From the NCBI RefSeq assembly GCF_000368585.1, contig NZ_KB849556.1, forward strand, positions 249,598 to 313,597: 64,000 nt of DNA, in the 5' to 3' direction. Below are positions 1 to 8,665 of the stretch, piece after piece. The DNA is from Acinetobacter venetianus RAG-1 = CIP 110063 (GTDB taxonomy: Bacteria > Pseudomonadota > Gammaproteobacteria > Pseudomonadales > Moraxellaceae). Under the pieces are notes generated by a model. The model was not told the origin of the DNA. It saw only the letters and a program-made list of their open reading frames with translations, and searched no databases. The translations under genes and the position numbers were made by a program. How positions within the stretch are numbered: the stretch's first letter is position 1; the number at the start of each line of letters is the position of its first letter.

Positions 1-222
1 CCAACCTTTTGTTTGCGCTATAATTTGGACGTGTTCGGGCAATAAGCCGACTTCTTCTCTCAGTTCACGATAAAGTGCCTGTTCAGGGGTTTCTCCAAAC
101 TGGATACCTCCTTGTGGAAATTGCCAAGCATTGTGACCAATGCGCTTTGCCCATAAGACTTGTCCGTCATCGTTTGCCAAAATGATCCCGACGTTGGGTC
201 GGAAACCTTCTGAGTCGATCAT
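1..222 (-). CDS. rppH: RNA pyrophosphohydrolase RppH (5' part only)
   Basis: The reverse strand encodes 74 residues beginning [12 protein letters not shown] and runs off the left edge. The Nudix box is visible around residues 38-60 ([12 protein letters not shown], then REL.EE.GL). RppH removes pyrophosphate from the 5' triphosphate of mRNAs and so starts RNase E-dependent decay in the cytoplasm. The N-terminus (MID.-G-RPNVGI) and the WQFPQGGI motif are typical of the RppH/NudH branch rather than other Nudix enzymes. It is divergent from the HAD phosphatase gene at 406; the 183-base gap between them should hold both promoters. Only the catalytic N-terminal half is in view, so completeness cannot be judged. 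Confidence 0.93.
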   Translation of the reverse strand, partial: MIDSEGFRPNVGIILANDDGQVLWAKRIGHNAWQFPQGGIQFGETPEQALYRELREEVGLLPEHVQIIAQTKGW

Positions 223-405
223 TTGGCTACCTAAATTTTGTCTATATCGTTGACTTTGATCTCGGGGACAGTCACTCTTCACGTCCAACTCGAAAAAGGT
301 CAAAGTAAAATGTTTAAAATTGCTATGATCTTAACGAATTTCTATCGACTAGCGGAGATAGATTTACATTTTTTTTCTTAATTTTCAGTTTAAACGAGAA
401 ATTCT

Positions 406-1056
406 ATGCAATTGGCTTTGTTTGATTTAGATCATACGCTGTTAAATACTGACTCTGACCATTCATGGGGTGAATTTTTGGTCAATGAGGGTTTGGTTGA
501 TCCAGTTCATCATCGTCAAATGAATGACAAGTTTTATGAAGATTATAAAGCGGGTCAGCTTGACCCGATTGCGTATAATGAATTTGTTTTTGAGTTTTTA
601 ACTAAACACGATAATCAGTATTTAACTGAGTTACATCAATTGTTTATGCAGAAAGTCATCCGCCCGAAAATGAGACCTAAAGGTTTTGATGCAATTAAAA
701 AACATCAAGACTTAGGCCATGCGATTGTCGGGATTACTGCGACGAGTGATTTTATTACCGCACCTATTTTCCGTGAGTTTGGGATTACTGAAATTATTGC
801 GACCAGTGCAGAAGTCATTGATGGACAATACACGGGGAAAGTCACAGGTGTTCCTTGCTATCAACAAGGTAAATTGACGCGCTTAGATCAATGGCTAGCT
901 GGTCGTACCGTTGAGGAGTCTTGGGCTTATTCAGATTCAATCAATGATCGCTTTTTACTTGAATACGCGACCCATGCGATTGCGGTGAACCCAGATGACC
1001 GTTTGGAAAAACTCGCGCAAGAACAGGGCTGGGAAATTCAAGATTGGTCAATCTAA
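406..1056 (+). CDS. HAD superfamily (subfamily IB) hydrolase, SerB-like
   Basis: A 216-residue protein with the HAD motif I DLDHTLL at residues 7-13 (nucleophile and acid/base Asp), a motif II Thr in GITATSD near residue 105, and a motif III/IV Asp pair in YSDSINDRFLL near residue 180. The cap and spacing fit the HAD-IB group of phosphoserine phosphatase-like proteins, which hydrolyse small phosphomonoesters; the substrate cannot be told from sequence. It is a single gene, divergent from rppH and closed by a strong terminator 30 bases downstream. The start ATG at 406 lies directly before the motif I strand, so no longer N-terminus is expected. Confidence 0.85.
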   Translation: MQLALFDLDHTLLNTDSDHSWGEFLVNEGLVDPVHHRQMNDKFYEDYKAGQLDPIAYNEFVFEFLTKHDNQYLTELHQLFMQKVIRPKMRPKGFDAIKKHQDLGHAIVGITATSDFITAPIFREFGITEIIATSAEVIDGQYTGKVTGVPCYQQGKLTRLDQWLAGRTVEESWAYSDSINDRFLLEYATHAIAVNPDDRLEKLAQEQGWEIQDWSI

Positions 1057-1085
1057 CTGAGTCAGCATAATTTGAATGAATTATT

Positions 1086-1116
1086 AAAACCTCCCTTTCG
1101 TCAGGGAGGTTTTTTT
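1086..1116 (+). terminator. Intrinsic terminator after HAD hydrolase
   Basis: The stem AAAACCTCCCT pairs with AGGGAGGTTTT around a short TTCGTC-containing loop and is followed by a run of Ts. It lies 30 bases after the stop codon at 1056. Confidence 0.9.
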
Positions 1117-1154
1117 GTCATATAAATGTCACTTTTAAATTTTAAGATGTCAGT

Positions 1155-1901
1155 ATGAAAATAAAAATAAATCAAGAAGCACAAACTTCCAATCAACTCA
1201 GCGAATTGCTGAGATTAAAAAGACAACAGCCGATTATAAAAACACGTTGGATCATTTTACCTTTTATCATATTCGGATTGATGTATGCGTGGCAGCAGCA
1301 ATTTTGGACAGCTTGGGTGATTATTCCAATACTTTGGTGTGTGCTTGTTATCAATATTTCATTGCTTACCCGATCTCAACGCGCTCGATTACAGACGATT
1401 GAACAACTAAAAATAGAGCCGATTTTTTGGAATAAACTTCGCCAGTCTCATCCTGAGCTGACTTTGAAACAACGACAATTAATAGAAGTGGGTTTTAAGG
1501 ATTATTTGGCGCTGCATGTTATGCAAAAGCAAGCTTATGCAATGCCATCAAATGCGGTTGATGCACTTTGGCATGTGATGTTGGAGTTTCCTCAGCAGTA
1601 TCAGCAATTATGTCGCGTAACACTTGGCCGAGTCCTCAATCACAAACCATATCATTCCATCACTGAATCTGAACAACAAAAACAGTTATTCGAATCATGG
1701 AAAATAAGCTGTAAATTACATGGATTCGAACCCAAGCATAGTGCTGTCATACCTCGTTTGTTCGTGATAGATCAAGCCTTAGGTTGGGTTGATGGTCAAT
1801 ACTTTGACTTGGATGAAATGAGCAAAGACTATTCTAAATACCAGCAAGCTCAGTCTTCTTCAAGTTGTGGAAGTAGTTGCAGCAGTTGCGGAGGCGATTA
1901 A
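1155..1901 (+). CDS. Two-TM membrane protein with glycine-rich-domain-like (DUF1399-type) region
   Basis: A 248-residue protein. Two hydrophobic segments at about residues 30-47 and 52-71 place the N-terminus in the inner membrane. A soluble helical part follows with the pattern VDALWHVMLEFPQQYQQLC then LGRVLNHKP (about residues 130-165). This resembles the D-x-x-WH...Y..C...H-x-P motif of the glycine-rich domain-containing proteins. The C-terminus is a Ser/Cys/Gly tail (SSSSCGSSCSSCGGD) with four cysteines, which could bind metal or form disulfides. The function is unknown. The gene converges on a LysR gene, and the two stop codons share the bases TTAA with no terminator between. Confidence 0.7.
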   Translation: MKIKINQEAQTSNQLSELLRLKRQQPIIKTRWIILPFIIFGLMYAWQQQFWTAWVIIPILWCVLVINISLLTRSQRARLQTIEQLKIEPIFWNKLRQSHPELTLKQRQLIEVGFKDYLALHVMQKQAYAMPSNAVDALWHVMLEFPQQYQQLCRVTLGRVLNHKPYHSITESEQQKQLFESWKISCKLHGFEPKHSAVIPRLFVIDQALGWVDGQYFDLDEMSKDYSKYQQAQSSSSCGSSCSSCGGD

Positions 1902-2761
1902 TCTTTTTGCATCATTTGAATGAGTTCTTCTGCTGCTTTAGATTGAATACGTGCAGGATGCCAAACCATACCCAGTTGGCGATTCATATTTAATTGTAAA
2001 TCGAGCTGTTTCAAATCCTGATTGAGTAACGTCTTTGGTAGAACTGACCATCCCAGACCAATCGAAACCAACATGCGAATTGATTCTAAGGGATTGTTAC
2101 TCATCGTGATTTTAGGCTTTAGCCCTTTTTTTTCAAACTCAGCTAAGGTGATTTGACTGGTATAGGTGTGCGCTGATGGCAATAAACTCGGATAAGCAAT
2201 TAAGTCTTCTAATGTAAGGTTGCTTTGTTGCGAGAGTGGATGAAATGGTGATGCAACAAAAACTAAAGGATCATTCCAAATAGTTAAATAATTAAGTCGA
2301 TCATCTCCCGTCGGTGGAAGCGTCAGGAAAGCGAGTTCTAATTCACCTGCAAGTACCTGTTCATGTGCTTGTTCTGAATCAACAAAATGTACATCTAAAG
2401 TGACTTGAGGAAAGAGCTGTACGAAAGCTTTTAGTGGCTCTGCGAGATGGTGCAAACCGATATGATGACTTGTACCAATCTTTAAACGACCTTGTACCTG
2501 TGCTTGTTCATGACTTAGTGTGTGGTGGATTTCACCGAGCTCATTGAGCCAAGTTTTTACTTTTGGAAGTAAAGAATGCGCTGCATGAGTTGGTTGAATA
2601 CCGCGGCCTGCGGATTCAAATAATTTCACACCAAAATAATCTTCTAGGCTATGAATCCGTTTCGTTACCGCTGGCTGAGTAATGAATAGTTGTTCGGCAG
2701 CAATCGAAATTGAACCCGTTTCCATCACTTTAACAAATGCTTCAAAAGCGGCAAGATTCAT
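1898..2761 (-). CDS. LysR family transcriptional regulator
   Basis: A 287-residue LysR-type protein. The N-terminal winged helix (residues 1-60) carries the usual pattern FV.V.ETGSIS.AAE.L..TQPAVTKRI..LE. A substrate-binding domain of the PBP2 type follows from about residue 90 to 285. In Pseudomonas a LysR gene sits beside leuC, and this gene is about 1.4 kb upstream of leuC on the opposite strand. A role in leucine biosynthesis or a neighbouring pathway is therefore possible, but this is inference only; the effector is unknown. The ATG at 2761 begins exactly at the helix-turn-helix domain, as usual for the family. Confidence 0.92.
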   Translation of the reverse strand: MNLAAFEAFVKVMETGSISIAAEQLFITQPAVTKRIHSLEDYFGVKLFESAGRGIQPTHAAHSLLPKVKTWLNELGEIHHTLSHEQAQVQGRLKIGTSHHIGLHHLAEPLKAFVQLFPQVTLDVHFVDSEQAHEQVLAGELELAFLTLPPTGDDRLNYLTIWNDPLVFVASPFHPLSQQSNLTLEDLIAYPSLLPSAHTYTSQITLAEFEKKGLKPKITMSNNPLESIRMLVSIGLGWSVLPKTLLNQDLKQLDLQLNMNRQLGMVWHPARIQSKAAEELIQMMQKD

Positions 2762-2878
2762 AGTTTAGACTCGAAAATCATTAAAATTTAGATGTTTGTT
2801 CTGAGACATATATAGCTGACTATTTTAGGTAAAAGCGCTGAACAAATATAGTTTAAGCTGTATATGTATAATTAAAAG

Positions 2879-3109
2879 TTAGACTTTTTGCTCAGTTCTA
2901 TTCCAAATTTTTTCATGGAAGAAGAATGCAAAGGCTTGTACTGTGGGCTCAAGCAAGCTCAAAGTCACTGCCATGATCAGATTTCCTGTTACAACATAGG
3001 CAACCAGCATTGCTACTGTGATATGCATGAAGTAGTAACTTAACGTTTTTTTTAAAGTTCGTTGATTGTTAATCACGAATTGCTGAATATTTGCCATTGC
3101 TGTCACCAT
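2879..3109 (-). CDS. DUF2061 domain membrane protein
   Basis: A 76-residue protein (72 if it starts at the internal Met at 3097, MANIQQF). It carries the DUF2061 signature: RTLKKTLSYYFMHITVAMLVAYVVTGN, then a second hydrophobic segment ending in EP..Q...FF.HE..W. Two membrane segments are predicted at about residues 24-42 and 46-64. DUF2061 proteins are small inner-membrane proteins of unknown role. A near-perfect Fur box lies 22 bases upstream of the start, so iron repression is likely. No terminator is evident downstream. Confidence 0.88.
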   Translation of the reverse strand: MVTAMANIQQFVINNQRTLKKTLSYYFMHITVAMLVAYVVTGNLIMAVTLSLLEPTVQAFAFFFHEKIWNRTEQKV

Positions 3110-3130
3110 CTTAAATCTTATTTATATAAA

Positions 3131-3145
3131 TAATAATCATTATCA
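3131..3145 (-). promoter_or_regulatory. Fur box upstream of the DUF2061 gene
   Basis: TAATAATCATTATCA matches the 7-1-7 Fur consensus (TGATAAT-N-ATTATCA) at 13 of 14 informative positions, and the surrounding 19-mer matches the classical Fur box at 15 of 19. It lies 22 bases upstream of the DUF2061 start, where bound Fur would cover the promoter. The divergent gene at 3342 is about 200 bases away and less likely to be its target. Confidence 0.75.
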
Positions 3146-3341
3146 TTTAAGAAGTAAAAAAGAAATTTCAATTGATGATGATTGGATTTGCAGATTTTAG
3201 TATTTGTCGGTATCTAATTTCATCTGTTTGGTTATTCATGAATTTTGGTGGATGTTTTTATATCTATAATTTTATTTAAAAAATTATGATGTTTGCTGTA
3301 TCATTTTGATAGATTATAAAAGTTTATAAAAAGAAATTCGT

Positions 3342-3962
3342 ATGTCAAAGCAGCTAGAACTTATATCTGGAAAAATAAATTCAATTAGAAAAACGGAAGA
3401 GGGGACAATTAATTGGTTTGATAACAAACTAAGAATTATTAAACGTATTCAGGTCATAGATTATCAAGCAAATTTGGATAATAAGCCAATTCGATTTGTG
3501 ATCAGCCAAGCATTGTTAAATTCTGTTGGAAATGTGGATGTCATTGCTTTTAAAGAGCTTGATTGCGGAAAACACTTGGTTGTAGCAGTTAAACAAAATC
3601 AACTTATATATTTAAATCCATACTTACATGACCGTGCAGCGAATCCTAACCATGCTTTCACCATCGAATTTTGGCACATTTTACTAACTTTATTTTTTGT
3701 TTTGTCTCACTCTATGCGTGAGGATAGCACTTTTGTTGGAGTTTCTATTCTTGGTTTTACAGTATTGACTTTTAGCTGTTGTTTCTCTGGATATCAAAAG
3801 TTGAATAAGGAGATTAAATGGAGAAAAGAGATGCGTCGAAAAATTTTAAAGTTTTACGACTTGCCTGAAAACCTAGAATCTAAGATTTTTAATAAAAAAT
3901 GGCGGTACAGAAATGCTATTGGGGTTGTAGACTTATTTAAACTTGAACTTCGAGGCAAGTAA
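3342..3962 (+). CDS. Hypothetical membrane protein
   Basis: A 206-residue protein I do not recognise. The N-terminal 105 residues look soluble and mixed alpha/beta. A hydrophobic hairpin follows at about residues 108-150 (HILLTLFFVLSHSM and FVGVSILGFTVLTFSCCFSG). The C-terminus is strongly basic (KWRKEMRRK, then KKWRYR), so both ends probably face the cytoplasm. The coding sequence and its flanks are more AT-rich than the neighbouring leu genes, which could mean an accessory gene. No signal peptide or catalytic motif is visible. The ATG at 3342 is preceded by AAAAAGAAATTCGT, a weak ribosome-binding site. Confidence 0.7.
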   Translation: MSKQLELISGKINSIRKTEEGTINWFDNKLRIIKRIQVIDYQANLDNKPIRFVISQALLNSVGNVDVIAFKELDCGKHLVVAVKQNQLIYLNPYLHDRAANPNHAFTIEFWHILLTLFFVLSHSMREDSTFVGVSILGFTVLTFSCCFSGYQKLNKEIKWRKEMRRKILKFYDLPENLESKIFNKKWRYRNAIGVVDLFKLELRGK

Positions 3963-4071
3963 TAATTTAAGTTTTAGAGCATCATCAGATATTAAGATAG
4001 TGATGGAATTAAATCATTCCTAAAAGTTTTTTAATTAATAAAAATGATAAATTAGATTTATGTGAAACAGT

Positions 4072-4080
4072 TGTTATAAT
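4072..4080 (+). promoter_or_regulatory. Extended -10 promoter for the leuCD(B) genes
   Basis: TGTTATAAT is a consensus extended -10 element (TGn plus TATAAT). There is no good -35 box at the right distance, as extended -10 promoters permit. Transcription would start near 4087, leaving a leader of about 49 bases before the preferred leuC start at 4136. That is too short for a leader-peptide attenuator of the enterobacterial leu type. Confidence 0.5.
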
Positions 4081-4135
4081 CAAGCTAAGATTACAAATAC
4101 CTAGTCCTATGGCAAGCACTACGGAGAGCGAAGAC

Positions 4136-5554
4136 ATGGCAGGCAAAACATTATATGACAAATTATGGGATGATCATTTAGTCACTGAGCGTGATGATGG
4201 ATCGTGTTTAATTTACATTGATCGTCATTTATTACATGAAGTGACTAGTCCACAAGCATTTGAAGGTTTACAGCTTGCAGGACGTAAACCATGGCGTTTA
4301 AGTGCCAATGTCGCAACACCTGACCACAATGTACCGACCTCTAAAAAGGAACGTGAACAAGGTATTGCAGGGATTGAAGATGATACCTCACGTATCCAAG
4401 TTCAAACCTTAGATGATAACTGTAAAACTTTTAATATCACTGAGTTTGGTATCAACGATATTCGTCAAGGGATTGCGCATGTAGTTGGGCCAGAGCAAGG
4501 TTTGACCTTACCTGGTATGACCGTTGTTTGTGGTGATTCACATACAGCAACACATGGCGCTTTTGGTTGTTTAGCACATGGTATCGGTACATCTGAAGTT
4601 GAGCATGTATTGGCAACACAATGCTTAGTACAAAAGAAATCTAAGAACATGTTAGTGCGTGTTGATGGTGTATTGGGTACAGGCGTCACGTCAAAAGATG
4701 TTGTTTTGGCAATCATTGGCAAGATTGGTACAGCGGGGGGTACTGGTTATGCGATTGAGTTCGGTGGTCAAGTTTTCCGTGATATGTCGATTGAAGGGCG
4801 TATGACAGTATGTAACATGGCAATCGAAGCGGGTGCACGTGTGGGCATGGTAGCTGTAGATGATAAAACGATTGCTTATGTCAAAGACCGCAACTATGCG
4901 CCACAAGGCGAAGAGTGGAATCAAGCAGTCGAGTATTGGAACACGTTGCATTCAGACGAAGATGCCGTATTTGATGCAGTTGTTGTGTTGAATGGTGCAG
5001 AGATCGAACCTCAAGTGTCTTGGGGAACGTCTCCAGAAATGGTGATTCCTGTTTCTCAAGCTGTTCCGACCTTAGAACAAGCAAAAGATGATGTGCAGCG
5101 TAATGATTGGACGCGTGCTTACCAATACATGGGCTTAACTGCAGGTCAGGCATTGGCAGATATCCAATTAGACCGCGTGTTTATTGGTTCATGTACCAAT
5201 TCTCGTATTGAAGACATTCGTGCTGCGGCTGAAGTTGTGAAAGGTCGTAAAGTCGCGTCAAGTATTAAACAAGCGATGATCGTGCCGGGTTCAGGTTTAG
5301 TGAAACAACAAGCTGAGAATGAAGGTTTAGACCAAATCTTCTTAGAGGCAGGTTTTGAATGGCGTGAACCAGGTTGTTCAATGTGTTTGGCGATGAATGC
5401 AGATAAATTACAACCAGGTGAGCATTGTGCATCGACTTCAAATCGTAACTTTGAAGGTCGTCAGGGTAATGGTGGGCGTACACATTTAGTAAGTCCAGCG
5501 ATGGCGGCAGCGGCGGCGATTGCAGGTCATTTTGTTGATGTTCGTTCATTCTAA
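4136..5554 (+). CDS. leuC: 3-isopropylmalate dehydratase large subunit LeuC
   Basis: LeuC (472 residues from the preferred start) forms a heterodimer with LeuD and isomerises 2-isopropylmalate to 3-isopropylmalate, the second specific step of leucine synthesis in the cytoplasm. Aconitase-family features are present: [15 protein letters not shown] near the N-terminus, [13 protein letters not shown], and the [4Fe-4S] cysteines in GSCTNSR and GCSMCLAMN. An upstream in-frame ATG at 4109 would add nine residues, but GGAGAG lies at a good distance only from ATG 4136, and [14 protein letters not shown] matches the usual LeuC N-terminus. It is followed 12 bases later by leuD. Confidence 0.97.
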   Translation: MAGKTLYDKLWDDHLVTERDDGSCLIYIDRHLLHEVTSPQAFEGLQLAGRKPWRLSANVATPDHNVPTSKKEREQGIAGIEDDTSRIQVQTLDDNCKTFNITEFGINDIRQGIAHVVGPEQGLTLPGMTVVCGDSHTATHGAFGCLAHGIGTSEVEHVLATQCLVQKKSKNMLVRVDGVLGTGVTSKDVVLAIIGKIGTAGGTGYAIEFGGQVFRDMSIEGRMTVCNMAIEAGARVGMVAVDDKTIAYVKDRNYAPQGEEWNQAVEYWNTLHSDEDAVFDAVVVLNGAEIEPQVSWGTSPEMVIPVSQAVPTLEQAKDDVQRNDWTRAYQYMGLTAGQALADIQLDRVFIGSCTNSRIEDIRAAAEVVKGRKVASSIKQAMIVPGSGLVKQQAENEGLDQIFLEAGFEWREPGCSMCLAMNADKLQPGEHCASTSNRNFEGRQGNGGRTHLVSPAMAAAAAIAGHFVDVRSF

Positions 5555-5566
5555 GGGAGCAAAGTC

Positions 5567-6214
5567 ATGGAAAAATATACTGTAGAACAAGGTATTGTTG
5601 CGCCTTTAGACCGTGCCAATGTAGATACGGATTTAATTATTCCGAAGCAGTTTTTGAAATCGATCAAACGTACGGGATTTGGCGATAACTTATTTGATGA
5701 GTTACGTTATTTAGATGAGGGTTATTTAGGACAAGATATTAGTAAGCGTCCAAAGAATCCTGACTTTGTTTTGAATAAACCGCGTTTTCAAGGCTCAACT
5801 ATTTTATTGGCTCGTACCAATTTCGGTTGTGGCTCAAGTCGTGAACATGCACCTTGGGCACTCAATGAATACGGTTTCCGTACCGTGATCGCACCTAGCT
5901 TTGCTGATATTTTCTTTAATAACTGCTTTAAGAATGGCATGTTACCTGTGATCTTGTCAGAGGAGATCGTTGATCAGTTATTTAAAGAGTGTGAACAAGA
6001 AGGTTATCAGCTTACGATTGATTTAGATGCACAAGAAGTACGTACACCGAAAGGCGAAGCATTTAAATTTGAAATTGATCCATTCCGTAAACATTGTTTA
6101 CTCAATGGTTTGGATGATATTGGTTTGACATTGCAAGCTGCGGATGACATCCGTGCTTTTGAGGAAAAAGCAAAACAAGCACGTCCTTGGGTATTTAAGG
6201 ATATCAAAGCTTAA
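5567..6214 (+). CDS. leuD: 3-isopropylmalate dehydratase small subunit LeuD
   Basis: A 215-residue LeuD, the swivel subunit partnering LeuC in isopropylmalate isomerisation. Diagnostic stretches are [15 protein letters not shown] (about residues 20-34), the [13 protein letters not shown] motif (about residues 90-102) and [16 protein letters not shown]. Length and order are standard. A strong ribosome-binding site (GGGAG) precedes the ATG, and the 12-base gap to leuC indicates cotranscription and coupled translation. Confidence 0.97.
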   Translation: MEKYTVEQGIVAPLDRANVDTDLIIPKQFLKSIKRTGFGDNLFDELRYLDEGYLGQDISKRPKNPDFVLNKPRFQGSTILLARTNFGCGSSREHAPWALNEYGFRTVIAPSFADIFFNNCFKNGMLPVILSEEIVDQLFKECEQEGYQLTIDLDAQEVRTPKGEAFKFEIDPFRKHCLLNGLDDIGLTLQAADDIRAFEEKAKQARPWVFKDIKA

Positions 6215-6248
6215 GTCTCACTTACATTTTTTAAATGTAAACATGACT

Positions 6249-6266
6249 AAATGTCGAGGGACATTT
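6249..6266 (+). repeat. Small hairpin between leuD and the lipoprotein gene
   Basis: AAATGTC and GACATTT flank a GAGG loop, followed by only TTT then AAA. This is a 7-bp stem without a proper T tract. It could be a weak terminator, an RNA-stability element limiting read-through from leuCD, or chance. Confidence 0.35.
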
Positions 6267-6363
6267 TAAACATAGCCGTAGCGCAGAGATTGAACTCTTG
6301 TTAACATGCTAGCGAAGAAGATTTGCTTGCATGTTTGCATGATATGAGGACTGGGCTTGAATA

Positions 6364-6939
6364 ATGAAAACAAAATTCGCTCGCAGTATTTTGCTGTGTT
6401 TAAGTGTGGGTACAACGTTAACTGCGTGTCAAAACACAACGACTGTGGTTGACCAAGTTCGTATTGCACAAAATACATTAGAAGACAAAGCGAACAATGC
6501 GACTTTATATTGTTCAGGCGTGGATAATTGTGAATTCGAAAGAATTAATGATATTGGTGTGATTGATGCTAAATCGCATCGTGTAAGCCAACAGGCCATA
6601 GAAAAAGGCATTGTTCGGTTACATGGTTCGATTTTAAGCCGAAATCAACAGGTTTACTTGAGTGTACCTGCTAAGCAATATGAAGTGGTTATTCGCTATT
6701 ATCCAATTTCCCCAGATCGTGCTGAAACTTTTCATATCATCCATGCGTTTAAACCGCATACGCGCTATACCTTTAAAATGTACCGAGATAGAGCAAATCG
6801 TGTAGAAAACTTGCTTAATGCATCAGCTCCAGATCCTTTGTGTGTTGATCTATTGCAAGAAGAGCGCATGATTCGTCGATTCTGCCGTCCGTATGATGTA
6901 AAGACAGGTTTGGGCGAATTTGTTGAAAAAAAGATTTAA
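6364..6939 (+). CDS. Putative lipoprotein within the leu cluster
   Basis: A 191-residue protein with a lipoprotein signal: positively charged MKTKFARS, a hydrophobic core, and the lipobox LTAC with Cys near residue 22. The mature part has no domain I recognise; it contains four further cysteines (LYCSGVDNCEF, and DPLC and RRFC near the end) that may form disulfides in the periplasm. It lies between leuD (149 bases upstream) and leuB (45 bases downstream) on the same strand, so it may be carried on the leu transcript. Nothing in its sequence suggests a role in leucine synthesis. Confidence 0.75.
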   Translation: MKTKFARSILLCLSVGTTLTACQNTTTVVDQVRIAQNTLEDKANNATLYCSGVDNCEFERINDIGVIDAKSHRVSQQAIEKGIVRLHGSILSRNQQVYLSVPAKQYEVVIRYYPISPDRAETFHIIHAFKPHTRYTFKMYRDRANRVENLLNASAPDPLCVDLLQEERMIRRFCRPYDVKTGLGEFVEKKI

Positions 6940-6984
6940 TCAAATAGCAGCTTGAATGCTGTGTGGATGAAATTGGAAAAGTAG

Positions 6985-8064
6985 ATGTCAAAACATATTT
7001 TAATTTTAGCGGGTGATGGGATTGGTCCTGAAATTGTTGGTGCTGCTGAGAAAGTACTGACAAAGGTCAATGATAAATTTAATTTAGGTTTGACATGGGA
7101 ACATGGTTTACTGGGTGGCTCAGCAATTGATGCCCATGGTGAACCATATCCAGCAGTGACAAGTGCACAAGCTCAAAAAGCAGATGCGATTTTATTGGGT
7201 GCTGTAGGCGGACCTAAATGGGACACGATTGAACGTTCAATTCGTCCAGAACGTGGATTGTTGAAAATCCGTAGTGAATTAAATTTATTCGCAAATTTAC
7301 GTCCAGCAATTCTTTATCCTCAATTGGCAGATGCTTCGAGCTTAAAACCAGAAGTTGTTGCTGGTTTAGATATTCTGATTGTTCGTGAATTAACAGGTGG
7401 TATTTACTTTGGTCAACCACGTGGTATCCGAGAATTAGAAAACGGTGAAAAACAAGGTTATAACACTGACGTTTATTCAGAAAGTGAAATTAAACGTATC
7501 GCCAAAGTTGCTTTTGAATTAGCTGGCTTGCGTGGTGGAAAAGTTTGTTCTGTTGATAAAGCAAATGTATTGGAGGTTACTGAGCTTTGGAAGCAAACAG
7601 TGACTGACTTACAACAAGCACAGTATTCAAATATTCAGCTTTCACATATGTATGTCGATAATGCAGCAATGCAACTTGTTCGTGCACCAAAACAATTTGA
7701 TGTCATCGTAACAGGTAACTTATTTGGTGATATCTTGTCTGACGAAGCAGCAATGTTGACGGGTTCAATTGGCATGTTGCCTTCAGCATCTTTAGATGAA
7801 AATGGTAAAGGTATGTATGAACCTTGCCATGGGTCAGCACCAGATATCGCTGGAAAAAATGTTGCAAACCCACTTGCAACGATTTTATCTGTTGCGATGA
7901 TGTTGCGTTATACCTTCCGTGAAGAAGCTGCGGCAAAAGCGATTGAAGATGCAGTAGGTCAAGTTTTAGACCAAGGTTTGCGTACAGCAGATATTATGTC
8001 AGAAGGAATGAGCAAAGTCGGTACAGATGCAATGGGCGATGCTGTTGTTGCTGTGTTAGGCTAA
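6985..8064 (+). CDS. leuB: 3-isopropylmalate dehydrogenase LeuB
   Basis: A 359-residue LeuB that oxidatively decarboxylates 3-isopropylmalate to 2-oxoisocaproate with NAD+, the third specific step of leucine synthesis. Visible hallmarks are [12 protein letters not shown] at the N-terminus, [33 protein letters not shown] (substrate-binding Lys), [15 protein letters not shown] (Mg-binding Asp residues), and [29 protein letters not shown] specificity is suggested by the family type. A ribosome-binding site is weakly visible before ATG 6985, and a strong terminator follows at 8078. Confidence 0.97.
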   Translation: MSKHILILAGDGIGPEIVGAAEKVLTKVNDKFNLGLTWEHGLLGGSAIDAHGEPYPAVTSAQAQKADAILLGAVGGPKWDTIERSIRPERGLLKIRSELNLFANLRPAILYPQLADASSLKPEVVAGLDILIVRELTGGIYFGQPRGIRELENGEKQGYNTDVYSESEIKRIAKVAFELAGLRGGKVCSVDKANVLEVTELWKQTVTDLQQAQYSNIQLSHMYVDNAAMQLVRAPKQFDVIVTGNLFGDILSDEAAMLTGSIGMLPSASLDENGKGMYEPCHGSAPDIAGKNVANPLATILSVAMMLRYTFREEAAAKAIEDAVGQVLDQGLRTADIMSEGMSKVGTDAMGDAVVAVLG

Positions 8065-8077
8065 AAATCTGATCTAT

Positions 8078-8106
8078 AAAAAATGCAGCGTGTGCTGCAT
8101 TTTTTA
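8078..8106 (+). terminator. Terminator after leuB (bidirectional)
   Basis: TGCAGC and GCTGCA form the core stem, extended by an A6/T6 tract on either side, so the hairpin can stop leuB transcription on the plus strand and the lipoprotein gene on the minus strand. Confidence 0.9.
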
Positions 8107-8113
8107 TTTGTTG

Positions 8114-8503
8114 TTAGCAGGCTTTTCCTTCATAACGAATAGAACGTGCAATTTTTTGCTGATCAAGCTCAAAAATAATATGGCAGTAAAAATTGACATC
8201 GTAAGATTGGCTATATGTCGTAACTGTTGAAAGGCGAGAACCATCTGAAGTTCCCATATTCATTGGAATAGGAATATTAATTGGGCGAAGTACGGTAAAA
8301 ACTAACTGCTGGTCAGTTTGGGTTGGTTGTTTTAGAGTTTGGAAGCCTAGGCTCTTGAGATTAAGATTTTGCTGAATGTTATCTGCTGATTGACCGATAT
8401 AAGGTTGTAAGTAGTCTTGTAGTTGAACCGAGCGCCAGCCAGGGGTTGCACAGCCTTGTAAAATGAGCGCTATAGATAATATATAAAACTTATAATTCCG
8501 CAT
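8114..8503 (-). CDS. Small putative lipoprotein
   Basis: A 129-residue protein with a lipoprotein signal peptide (MRNYKFYILSIALI, lipobox LQGC with Cys at residue 18). The mature domain of about 110 residues has two cysteines near its C-terminus (NFYCHIIFEL and EGKAC) and no family I recognise. It probably sits in the envelope as a monotopic lipoprotein. It converges with leuB across a shared terminator and is divergent from the LprI-like gene; the 162-base gap at 8504-8665 should hold both promoters. Confidence 0.72.
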   Translation of the reverse strand: MRNYKFYILSIALILQGCATPGWRSVQLQDYLQPYIGQSADNIQQNLNLKSLGFQTLKQPTQTDQQLVFTVLRPINIPIPMNMGTSDGSRLSTVTTYSQSYDVNFYCHIIFELDQQKIARSIRYEGKAC

Positions 8504-8665
8504 GAATATTCCTTTATTTCTAAAATAAATCTTTGAATTTATTATAATCGATCACTATTCTAATCGGGAAACAAAAATATACAAACTTGTCTATTTCTGA
8601 GTAATGTTCAAGCATAACAAAATGTGATTAGATATGTCGCATAATTAAGTTATCGAGAAAATTTG

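Noticed and set aside
4087..4135. Leader-peptide attenuation of leuC
   Set aside because: The leader is only about 49 bases and contains no Leu-rich short ORF or terminator.
4465..5549. Four overlapping minus-strand ORFs of 85-94 codons inside leuC
   Set aside because: They overlap a clear leuC in antisense, have no ribosome-binding sites and no family resemblance.
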